Part shown: one piece after another, positions 24,301-34,370 of the stretch
Layout of the letters: each line of letters opens with the position of its first letter
Position numbering within the stretch: position 1 is the stretch's first letter
The notes under the pieces: model-generated
Databases searched by the model: none
Seen by the model: only the letters and a program-made list of their open reading frames with translations
Told to the model about the DNA's origin: nothing
Translations under genes and position numbers: made by a program
Source: Panicum virgatum
Lineage: Eukaryota; Streptophyta; Magnoliopsida; Poales; Poaceae
Length of the DNA: 64,000 nt
NCBI RefSeq assembly: GCF_016808335.1
Contig: NC_053146.1
Coordinates: 37,072,470 to 37,136,469 of the forward strand
Direction of reading: 5' to 3'

Positions 24301-25124
24301 AAATGAAGGAAGGCACATTCATATGTCAAACCAAGTACATCAAGGATATGCTCAAGAAGTTGTACATAAGTGATGCAAAGCCAATCAAGACACCCATGGC
24401 AATAAATGGTAATCTTGATCTAAATGAAGAAGGGAAATCGGTCTATCAAAAGGTATATCGTTCCATGATTGGCTCTCTTCTTTATCTTTGTGCATCTAGG
24501 CCCGATATTATGCTTAGTGTGTGCTTGTGACCAAGATTTCAAGCCAATCCTAAGGAATGTCACCTAGTGGATGTTAAAAGAATTATGAGATATTTAGTAC
24601 ATACTCCTAACCTTGGCTTGTGGTATCCCAAAGGCTCCACTTTCGATCTACTTGGCTATTCCGATTCGGATTATGCCGGTTGCAAAGTAGATAGGAAGAG
24701 TACGACGAGGACGTGTCAATTCCTTGGCTGTTCCCTAGTATCTTGGAGTTCCAAGAAATAGAATTCGGTAGCTTTATCCACCGCCGAAGCCGAATATGTG
24801 GCAGCGGGTGCTTGTTGTGCCCAACTTTTGTGGATGAAGCATACCTTGAGTGACATCGGTTGTGAGTTTAGTAAGATTCCACTCTTGTGTGACAATAAGT
24901 GTGCCATCAAACTAGCTAACAATCCGGTGCAACACTCTAGAACAAAGCACATAGATATAAGACATTGTTTCTTATAGGATCATGAGGCTAAGGGAGATAT
25001 TGCTTTACGTCATGTGAGCACCGAACGGCAACTTGCCGATATCTTTACTAAGCCTCTAGATGAGCAAAGGTTTTGTGCTTTGAGGAGTGAACTAAATATC
25101 TTAGATTCTCGTAACTTGGCTTGA
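21370..25124 (+). pseudogene. Sirevirus pol: protease, integrase, reverse transcriptase, RNase H (broken)
   Basis: A lead segment (21370-21840) ends with the GPKSIWVPK-type junction seen between gag and pol in Sireviruses. From 21867 one frame runs to 25124 with in-frame stops at 23484, 24060, 24528, 24759 and 24975. Protease active site: LDSGCSNHM. Integrase HHCC: H-R-R-L-A-H-V-G...C-x2-C. Integrase core: HMDLF...VRSDNGSEF...NGIVERKNR (the D-D-E residues are visible). Reverse transcriptase: [11 protein letters not shown] and YVDDIIFG. RNase H: STAEAEYVA and DIFTKPL. No frameshift was needed between protease and RNase H, so decay here is by point stops only. Confidence 0.92.
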
Positions 25125-25339
25125 CTTATTGTACATACTTGATTGTTGCCTAGACTAGGGAAAAACAATTTTATTTGGGTGAGTTTTTATAAAAATCTTG
25201 GATGTTGATTTTTGGATCAAATCTTGATTCATGTGACTATTGTTATGTATTGTTGATTGTGCCTAGTCACACTTGAATCAAGTTGTCTTACTTGTCTACA
25301 AGCAAATCTCATCGAACTCATCTTGAAATCATCTTTTAT

Positions 25340-25702
25340 TGGGCTGATTTTCAATGTGTCGGGACTTCCGATCGTGGATCGGGACTTCCGACCAGTGTCG
25401 GAAATCCCATGTGACATCCGGCAAAATACTCTCGGCCAGGATTAACTCTTCCATTGGAACTTCCGATGTCACGTCGGAACTTCCGACTGGTGTCGGAAGT
25501 CTCTTGTAACTTCCGTAAAAATACTCTCGGTCGCCCAAAAATGTTCCATCGAAACTTCCGATGGTGAGTCGGAAGTTCCGACCCCATCCATCGGAAGTCC
25601 CGTGTCTCCTCCGATAAAATGCTCTCGGGAGAATTTTGTTAGCCTCATCGGAACTTCCGACCTACCGTCGGAACTTCCGATAAAAGGTTATTCTATATAT
25701 AA
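25340..25702 (+). promoter_or_regulatory. Internal palindrome cluster with TATA-like site before the env-position ORF
   Basis: Between pol and the last ORF, at least six copies of (G)TCGGAAnTTCCGA(C) or one-base variants occur from about 25360 to 25690, followed directly by TATATATAA at 25694-25702 and CAACGG at 25707. The same combination (palindromes, CAACGG, TATA) makes up the LTR promoter. Two more palindromes lie at about 26060-26097. A role as an internal promoter is inferred, not shown. Confidence 0.5.
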
Positions 25703-26191
25703 CCTGCAACGGTCGGCATGAACCCTAACTCCACTCTTTCACTGCCGCCCCCCACTTTTTCTTCTCCCCATTGCAGCGATTTGGAGTTTTGACCGTGGAA
25801 AGTTGAAGCCCATCAGTTCTTTGGATTCCCCATCCATCGGAGACTCCGATCCCGTCCTTCGCTCCTTCGATCCACGCGAGAAATCAAACCGGTATGCACT
25901 CAAATCTTCTCGTTGCCCAATCTATCAATGCTTAAGGAGTTAGAAGGAGTCCTTTTAGGATTAGGTTTCTAGCATCTGATAGAACATGTCCCTAGAGTTT
26001 CATCTCATTTGAAGAACATCTATTCAAATCCTTGTTCTAGGGTTCTTGACATCGGCCTTGTCGGAAGTTCCGACTCTAGGTCGGAAGTTCCGACATGAGC
26101 CTGAAACTTCTGTACAGCTTCATATCCTTCAACCGTTTTGTCCAAATCCTTGATCCATCCTAATGTTCACATATACTCTATTTTATCCCAG

Positions 26192-27379
26192 ATGGCTCGT
26201 GACAAAAAGGGCAAGGGCCGGGCTTCTACTCCAGAGATTGAGTCACCAGTTTCCTTTGACTCCGAGGAGACTCGTGAAGACACTCCACCCCGTGCTCATG
26301 CCAAGAGGAAGGTAGTGGCTACCAAGGTGCCGAAGAGGGCACTGGGCCATGGTAGGCCTAATCCAGATGCACATGCCAGGCCAAGGATGAAGCGTGCTTC
26401 TCTGGCCGGTACTCAAGGGGATGCAAATGATCTGAGTTATCTTGAGCATCGCATCATAAGGATGGCAGCACCTGTGAACAGGACTGGAGCTCAGTACAAT
26501 GGACACAGAACAGTCAATTACATGAAGGGCAAACACAAGTTTGAAGAGCTGAGGTTCTAGAACTATCATGACTTTGATAAGGAGCAGCAGGGAGACTTCA
26601 GGTTCTCGATGTGGTTTCATGCTGACTGGTATGAGACGATTATCATGACCAAGACCCATCCTACCACTGAGATGAAGTCCATGGATTGGAATCACCTGAT
26701 AGAGTTGGATGTTCAAGTGGTCACTCAGGGAGTGGACACTTGTCAGAACATGCACTTGCAAGACATCATGAACTTCAACTGTCATTGGAACGAGGAAGTA
26801 GTGGTTCAGTTCTATGCCACTCTTTATGTTGACCGCCCAGGCAAGAAGTTCCATTGGATGCTTCAGAGTGAGAGATTCTCAGTCACTTATCGCAGATTTG
26901 CTAGTATTCTTGGATTTCCAGATGTTGATCTTGGGAGGCCCAAGATTCATGATGAGAACATCATTGATGATGCAGAAATGCAATATATGTATGACAGTGC
27001 TTTTGGTGAGGTGAAGTTTGGAGAGACATCTCGACTTATACCATATTACAAGTTCATGAATCAGATTCTCCGGTACACTCTCTCTCCCAAAGCCGGAAAC
27101 TCAGACAGGATCGAGACGAGGCAGAAGGCCCTCATGGCAAAAAATGACATTGAGCACTCTCCAGTTTGGGCTCCAATGGAGTTTCCTCCTCCGCCGGTCT
27201 TCTACAACCCGTGGGGTGAGATGGGAGATTTTTCTTCGATGTATGGAGGCCCTCTGCCGTTTGATGATGAGGACTTTGGAGGTCGTGTGGGCTCTGATGG
27301 CGAGGATGAGGAGGACGTGCCGACTGTCGACACCCCCACCGACGAGGATGCTAGAGATGGCGACGACGATGACGAGTAG
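26192..27379 (+). pseudogene. Sirevirus env-position ORF (one premature stop)
   Basis: A 395-codon frame starting MARDKKGKGRAS lies between pol and the 3' LTR, where Sireviruses such as SIRE1 have an 'envelope-like' ORF of debated function. It is basic at the N-terminus (KRKVVATKVPKRA), has a central globular-looking part (WFHADWYETI...FHWMLQSERFSVTYRRF) and ends in a long Asp/Glu-rich tail. I see no clear signal peptide or transmembrane segment. A single in-frame TAG at 26558-26560 interrupts it, while pol has five stops over about three times the length. The central part resembles plant transposon-associated domains, but that is a visual impression. Confidence 0.75.
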
Positions 27380-27416
27380 TGGCCTTGGCGGGGCCTCTCC
27401 TTTTTGGTGCTTGATG

Positions 27417-27938
27417 CCAAAGGGGGAGTGAGCTCACTAGTGTCATGGGCTTCATGCTTATCATTTATCTCGCTTTTCGATCGTCTTGTATCTTAAACTT
27501 CTATCTATCTAGGCTTGTGGACTTGGCTTGTGGACTTGTAAGACTTTATTCATGTTATGTATGAGACTATATGATGTGTGCCAAGTGAGATCTTTTATTT
27601 GTAAGACTTGTTAATTCATAATATGCTAGTGTGGTTTGAACTTATATTTGCTTGTGATGCCTTTGAATTGGTGTAATGTTCTCTTTCACTTTGTTGATTT
27701 GAAATATCATGTCATATGCATCACGGCTTTATTGTGACACTTTGCACCCCACTAGATTCAAAGAAATAGATGTGAGCATCTTGAATTTGTGCAAATAGCA
27801 TATGAGGCTATTCTTGAAATTTTTTGAACTCATGCACGAATTTAGGGGGAGCTCATCTATAGCTTTGGATAAATGATTTTATATGAATATCTTGTGAGCC
27901 TTAATTGTGTTGTCATCAATCACCAAAAAGGGGGAGAT
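27417..27938 (+). other. Multiple polypurine tracts before the Sirevirus 3' LTR
   Basis: Purine runs AAAGGGGGAG (27419-27428), AGGGGGAG (27843-27850) and AAAAAGGGGGAGA (27926-27938) precede the LTR; the last abuts it and is the likely plus-strand primer. Repeated polypurine tracts are a reported trait of Sireviruses. Confidence 0.8.
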
Positions 27939-27958
27939 TGTAAGTGCATTTGGCCCCC
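27939..27958 (+). repeat. Sirevirus 3' LTR, first 20 bp
   Basis: TGTAAGTGCATTTGGCCCCC matches the start of the 5' LTR; it is cut here by insertion of the Gypsy element. The last five bases (27954-27958) are one copy of the target-site duplication. Confidence 0.92.
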
Positions 27959-28435
27959 TGACAGAGGTAGATCTATGTACCTCCCTGCCGAGTGGGGCCC
28001 TCGAACCCGGGAGACTACCCTGCTCGGTGACTCGGCTACAACTACTCGGCGCGCGGGACTCGGCCGTGCACGGAAAGGATTCTCAGAGGATCAGGACGAG
28101 AGGCTCTAACTAGAGACCCGGATATCTAGGGATCTTAACCGACCTCCTTCCATGTAAAACAACCCGAGTATATCATTCCTTGTACCCCTACGCCTCCTGG
28201 TCTATATAAAGGAGACATAGGCCGATCCATAGACTCTCTCCACTTTTCGCAGCATCCTGCAAACCCTAATACAACCTCGAACACAGGATGTAGGGTATTA
28301 CGCTCATCGCGGCCCGAACCTGTCTAAGTCCCTGCGTCTTTGTGTTACCATCGAGCTCTTGGTCTCGAGATCCCCATCCTGAAACTCTACCGCCGGGTAC
28401 ACCCCTGGTGGACTAGCCGGAATAACAATCCGATA
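27959..28435 (+). repeat. Gypsy 5' LTR
   Basis: 477 bp beginning TGACAGAGGTAG. A TATA box (CTATATAAAGGAG) lies near 28201. The 3' terminus reads CCGATA, where the other LTR reads CCGACG; both are one change from a canonical CCGACA. Confidence 0.9.
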
Positions 28436-28436
28436 G

Positions 28437-28455
28437 TTGGCGCGCCAGGTAGGGG
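28437..28455 (+). other. Gypsy primer-binding site
   Basis: TTGGCGCGCCAGGTAGGGG immediately after the LTR has the 'TTGGCGCC...GGGG' form of Tat-type Gypsy primer sites, with a two-base CG insertion or duplication in the core. Confidence 0.75.
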
Positions 28456-28481
28456 ACTCAGGGCTCACACATCGATTTCAA

Positions 28482-29159
28482 TGGCAGCCAACACCGGCGT
28501 CGTCTTCTCCGCCAGCGTCACCGCCCAGATGGAGGCGACGGTCGGCTTCTCCTTCACCTTCGGAAGCTTCCCGGAGTTTACGGGTCCCAGGAACCCCGCT
28601 TCCGGCTCTCCTGCCACCGGAGGCAACGTCGTCGCCGGGGATATATCCGATCTAACCCCCCAAGCGCCTACCGCCTCTCGGATTCCTACGACATGGCAGC
28701 CATGCCAACCAGGGTGACCCGTCGCCCTGACGAATCTGCTGACGACCTGATCTTCCAGATAGATCGCATCAGTAGATCCATCGTCGAGTGCATTCGACTT
28801 GGCGAACTCGCGCTTCGCCATCGGGATGACCCCGACCGTGTTCTCCGTGAACTCGGCAACGCTCCCACCAGGACCAGATCCGATCTGGTCATTCCGAGAT
28901 CTGCCTCGCTCAGGGTTCCCGAACCCGAGACGGACTACGCCATGGTCACTTCTTCTAGGACAACCCATCGTCCAGCTAGATCAGCTGACGATCTTATCTC
29001 TCAGATAGATCTAGTCAGCAGATCCATTGCCGAGTGCATCAGGTTCGGTGAGGACGCACTCCATCACCACGACGACCCGGATCGGATCCCCTTCGGGCTC
29101 CGCAATGCAGCTGCAACGTACTCGGATCATATCCGAGTGCGACGACCCAACCCGGCAAC
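28482..29159 (+). pseudogene. Gypsy gag, 5' portion, cut by a solo LTR
   Basis: The leader starts MAANTGVVFSASV at 28482 and shifts frame near 28700. In the second frame (from 28693) two related blocks occur, about 28708-28863 and 28954-29127, each with ADDLI.QID..SRSI.ECIR followed by HRDDPDR or HHDDPDR, that is an internal duplication of about 50 residues. Coding similarity stops exactly at the solo LTR boundary and resumes at 32595. Confidence 0.7.
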
Positions 29160-32100
29160 TGTAACACCTGGTTTACAAAAGGACATAAACCGAGCAATCA
29201 TATACGTGCCAGGATCAAGTCACACGTATATACAACAGAATGAACAGTATATCACAGCACATATCACGTAACAAGATATAATAAAGCGAGTACGAATGTT
29301 ATTTATTACATAAGTGACAAATGTCTGATACAGATTATGCGGAAGCGTAAATACATATACGAAAACTCTCGGAAGCTGGGCACCACAGGGACGTCGATTG
29401 GGAGACGAACGCCTAGAAGTCCTCGTACTCCTGGTAGCTCCGGGTGAACTCCTCCACGTCGCCGGGAACTGAGCAGCAGTAGGGTATCCCCAAAGAGAAC
29501 AAGAGGAAACGAGTAGAGTAGGCAAGTGTGAGTACACAACTAGTACTCAACAAGTATAACACAAACTATGAGGCTCTAAGGTTGGCTGACTCAACTACAT
29601 TAGCTTTTAAGTCTTGGCAAAATTTTATTAAAGCTAATTACTACAAGTTGATGATTTACCATGAACCCAGTTACATAGTAATTAATTAGAATTAATTATG
29701 AACTACTGAGAACCAAACCAAACCACCCGGGGAGCCCCCCTAATCAAAGGAAGATAACCCCACTAATCAAAAGGAGGATCTGGGCCGCTCATGACCGTGA
29801 GCACGGCTAGTATACTAGTTTTACACTATGCAGAGGTTGCACATCTTTACCCACAAGTCGTGAGCTACGCTAGTTGTTCATCACACTTCCGTAGGTGAGA
29901 TGACTAGCAAACTCACTACAAGGCCGTTACAAAGAATCTCGTTGGTAAGGAGTAACCGTGAGGGTTGGATCGGCGACTATGGAGCAGGTCTAGTGGTTGT
30001 CAAGACACAGAGCACAGACGAGGCCACTCAGTACGAGGGCCATAGAAGCTTATCACCCTTGCCCCACAAGTAAGTTACTCCAAACCAAGAAGACCTAATT
30101 AGTAAGCCAAGACCGTCCCATTCCAGTCTTGTGGTAGCGCTGTTGTCCCAGGTTGTCGCTCTATGAACCGGTCCTTATGGAGAGTGGCCAACCAAGCACT
30201 AAGCACCATGCTGGCCCCCTAAACCATGTTTCTAGAAAAACCAATTTTTAATGAGACGTGAGCCACTCAAGCACAGATCACAGAGGGCCACTCCCAGAAT
30301 TAAGTTGCATATACCATTAATCAAATTAATTAAAAAGGACCAAGTGGGTTATAGCGCGGCACCTAGCACAACTAACCAAAATGCAACCCAAGGTACATAT
30401 GTAAAGGATATAAAGTGGCTAGGAAAGTCCTTATATGCATACAGTATTAAATGCAGTATGAAATTGTATTTAAAAGTGATAGGTGGTGTTCATGTTATAC
30501 TTGCCTTCCTCAAAGTTCTCCTGCTGTTCAAACTATCCCGCGGAAGATGGCTCCTGGTACTCCTTCGACGGATCAACGTCTACTCATGATCGCAACGCCA
30601 AAACAAGTCCAGCACATACACATACATGCAAACAAAGGCAAACACTAAGAAATAGTACAACAATACATAAAACCAGCAAGCAAAACCAAGCTAGAACTAT
30701 TCTACGCGTTTCAACGATCGCGTGGACATAAAGAACACCTAAAACGGAGCTAGAACATGAAAACTACGCTTAAAACAAGATCCAGGGACCAAACTGCAAG
30801 AAAAACAGAGCTGCAGGGTGGTTCTGGGCAAAACCGGGGACTTATACGTAATTATCCCATAGACTGAGGGGCTAACGCACAAAAAGTCCGGGTCTGGACT
30901 GCGGGTTATATATCTGGAAAGGTCAGGGGCCTAAACGCTAAAAATTGTGCCTAAGTGTAATTACTTCTGAACTGTCTAGGACCGCAGGTTGATTTCAAAG
31001 GAACCCAGGGGCTCTTTAACAAAAGTGCCATGGCGAACCGGTACGCGAGGACCTCGGCCGTCGGATCTGGATCTAACTATCCGGACCTAACCCAATCTAG
31101 ATCTATTCTCACGCGTTGATTTCGGATCGGACGGATCATAGCTGATCCCGCGCGCGGGGCGGTGACGCTTGATGCCGGCGACCAATTCCGCGGCGGCGCT
31201 CAACTCCGACTCGCCGGAGTTTGCTGAACAGGGCACTCCGGGGGTCAAATCGACCCGGTCTTGGGTCTGGGGTGATCAACGCTTCATGCGTGATCCACCT
31301 ATGGCCTAAGCTGGGCTCGGGGAGGCCTGAACCAACGAGCGCGATGGCGGGGCGGATTTGCACGGCGGCGACCGCCGGCGTGCTATGCCCGAGCATCTAG
31401 GGTGTGCCATGGACCCTAAAACCCAGCGCAAAAGGACAAGGCGGCGGCACTGATTCTTACCGAGGGCTCGAGGCGGCCGGGGTTGCAGCGCAGGGCGGTC
31501 GGCGACGAGGACCGGCGGCGGCGCTGGACAGAGCTCGAGGACGGGGCCACTGCTGGGCGTCTCCGGCTTCAGGATTCCACGAAAATCGACTCACGGCGGT
31601 GCTGTGGAGATGCCACGGGGTCAGGGGTTGTCATGGGATCGTCGGCGGCAAGGAATTGCTTGCGATTGGACTCACCTGTGGTGGCAGCTTCGCGAGCAAT
31701 CCCGGCGCGTGCACGGGCCGAGGTCGGGAATGACTGGCCCTGTGATGCTCCTGGTTTCACAGCGAAGCTCCTGGGGTACCTCGCCGGGGTTGTGGCGCGG
31801 TGGAGCAGCGGGTCCGCAGTGGCGTAGAGCTCCTGCGTGGTGGAGCTCGGCGAGGCGGCGGAGCTAGGGTTTACGGCAGCTGCGGGGGCGAGGTGAGGTG
31901 CAGGGAGGGTCGAGGATCCTATTTATCGGCGGAGGAACCTAGGCGTGCGTGCCCGGGGCGCTGACGTGGCACGGAGATCACGGCGGTGACGCTGTGCGGG
32001 CGTTGCGCGGCCGGGGAAGATGGAGCTGACTGGTGGGGCCGGCGGTCAGCGGCAGAGCGAGCGACGCGCGAGCGCTGGCCGGAGCGAGCGGGCGTGACGC

Positions 32101-32589
32101 GGATGCTAGGCTGGGCTGCGGGATTGGGCTGGCGCTGGTGTGGCTGCTGGGCCTGGGCGAGGGAAGAAAAAGAACGGGCCGAGCCCAGGGGAAAGAGGAG
32201 AAAGGGCCCGTGAGCGGTTTGGGCCGAGATCGGAAAAGGAAAGGGAGCGGACTGGGCTTCTGGGGTTTGGGCTGGCCCGGAGGGAAAAGGGCTACCTGGG
32301 CTGGATTTCGTTCTCATATTTCTCTGATTTTCCTTTCTCTTTTCTTTTTCAAACTTAACTCAAACTAATTTTAATTCAAACAAAATTTGAATTCAAACTC
32401 TATGCACTCAACCAAATAAAATCTATGCACCCGCATGAATGCACAAACAATTTTAAACCTAGAGAAAATTTTAATTACTCGTGGAAGAAAATTAAATTAA
32501 ATGCAAGGTTAAGCATATAAAACCTTAGAAAATTAAATAAAGCCAATTAAATTTATTATTAAATAGGAAAATTAAATTAGGGTGTTACA
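29160..32589. mobile_element. 3.4 kb solo LTR (inferred) inside Gypsy gag
   Basis: Ends are TGTAACACC and GGTGTTACA, a perfect 9-bp inversion, flanked by GCAAC at 29155-29159 and 32590-32594. The 3,430 bp interior has no protease, RT or integrase motif. It is AT-rich at its left and right ends with a GC-rich section at 31100-32300 in which all ORFs look accidental. TG...CA ends with a 5-bp duplication fit an LTR; very long LTRs with this terminus occur in grass Gypsy elements. A nonautonomous element is the alternative. Confidence 0.75.
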
Positions 32590-32594
32590 GCAAC

Positions 32595-34370
32595 CCTCGG
32601 TCAGATCCGATCTGACCCGACTCCGGGAGAGGAACTTGGCTTCCAACACGCCTCGTTCACCCTCCCACCCAACCGCTCTTCTGCGACGGAGCATCGCCGA
32701 ATCTTCATTGTCTCCGACAACTCCGACACTCGTGAAAACGAGACTGATCAGGAGAAGGCCCAACGACTCTGCCGCAACGAGGTCCGCACCGACATGAGGA
32801 GTAATGACGAGGCCATCAGTCGGGCCAACCGCGACCTGGAGAACGCCGAATGCCACAACCCTAGGAATCGGCGTTCACCGATCCGGCCCAGCAATCTCGA
32901 CGCCGACTTTGTCCTCAACTACAACGGCCAAGACGCCAAACTCGCCGGAGTGTTCCAGGTGCTCGAGGGTCTTCAGGAGACCTCCGAGATCGTCAAGGCC
33001 CGTGCTCGCCTGCACATGGCCGCCACGCAAGCTCAGCAGCTGCAGGATGACAACTCGGCCTAACGCGCCCAGTCAAGTCATCACTAGACACGACCCCACG
33101 GCGACGATGGAGAGGTTAACCAAGGCGATCTCCGCCTGCAAGTCAACCAACAAGACCGGCGTCAGCGCGTCAACAACCGTCACCGCCAACGCGACGCCGC
33201 CGAGCAAGAGCGACGCCGCTAGTACGACGAGGAACACGGCGACTCCGACATCGACTACCAGAACCGCGGTCGCTGGGGTGACAACCGCCCACGACGTCCT
33301 CGCCGCGATAACGACCCCGGCAACAACCTCGATGGCTTCTTCGCTTTCTCTCACCGGCTCCGGGCCATCCAGTGACCCACCACCTTCAAGCCTACAGGGA
33401 TCGAGAAGTACGACGGTGAGTCGGATCCCAATACGTGGCTGCCCACCTACTCCATCGCCGTCCGAGCTGCCCGCGGCGACAACGACATCATGGCCGCCTA
33501 CTTCCCGGTCATGATGGGTCCCCAAGCTCTCAACTGGCTCGAAGCACTTCCCACTGGCTCCATCAACAGTTGGCAGGATCTCTACAGCACCTTCGTCCAG
33601 TACTACCAGGCATCTTGCCTGGGTCCCAAGACCAGATGGGATCTGGCCAGTGTTGTGCAGCAACCGGACGAGTCCCTCCGCGACTACATCAAAAGGTACT
33701 TTGCTAACCGTAATACCATTATGGAAGCTGATGACAGGGACGTCATCCACTACAACGAAGGCCTCCACAATATCTAATTGTGGAGGAAGATGTTCCAGAC
33801 CTACCCCAAGACCGTGGGCGACATGATGACGGTCGTCAACAAGCACGCCGACATGGAGGAAGCTGAGCGAGCTCGCCGCCGGCACAAGAACGACTACTCC
33901 GAGCATCCCCCTCAGTGGGAAAACCACTCGGAACGCCGCCACAACGACCGCCCACCTCGCCACGGGAAGAAACACGACCGCACCGAGTCCTCCAAGAACC
34001 GGGACCGCAAGCGTGGCACCGAGAAGACTGTCGCCGTCGCCGAAAGATCCCAGTTCCGCCCTACCCTCAACCAAGCGGACCTGGATCGACTCCTGGATGG
34101 CAAGTGTCCTTGGCACAAGGATGCAAACCACACCACCCGGGAGTGCCGAGCACTCTCCAATGGCGTTATCAAGGACGACGACCCCAAGCGACCCCGCCGC
34201 GACGACTGCGACAGGCCGGATGGTTTCAAAACCACCCGGGCGCGGCCACTAAGGCGCAACGTGCCCAGGCGAGATGACGACGTGCAGAGGGAAGATTCCC
34301 CAGGGAACTTCCAGGAAGAAGACAAGGCCGTCAACTTCATATACAGCGGCCCTAGCAAGCCAGCATGCCA
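32595..34370 (+). pseudogene. Gypsy gag, 3' portion
   Basis: After the solo LTR the gag continues, with frame changes and stops (for example TAA at 33061-33063 and at 33775-33777). The core gag domain is clear at about 33400-33860: PQALNWLEALPTGSINSW, YYQASCLG, then ESLRDYIKRYF, matching plant Gypsy retrotransposon gag. A Lys/Arg/His-rich nucleocapsid-like region follows, with one CxxH...H...C knuckle (CPWHKDANHTTREC) near 34108. Confidence 0.8.

Noticed and set aside
31919..32317. Proline/serine-rich minus ORF and overlapping plus ORFs in the 3.4 kb LTR
   Set aside because: They lie in a GC-rich promoter-like section of a TSD-bounded LTR, and several frames are open on both strands; no domain is visible.
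33073..34131. 352-codon minus-strand ORF over the Gypsy gag
   Set aside because: It mirrors the gag coding frame in GC-rich sequence; the plus strand carries the recognisable gag domain, and the minus translation is low-complexity Val/Leu/Gly with no motif.
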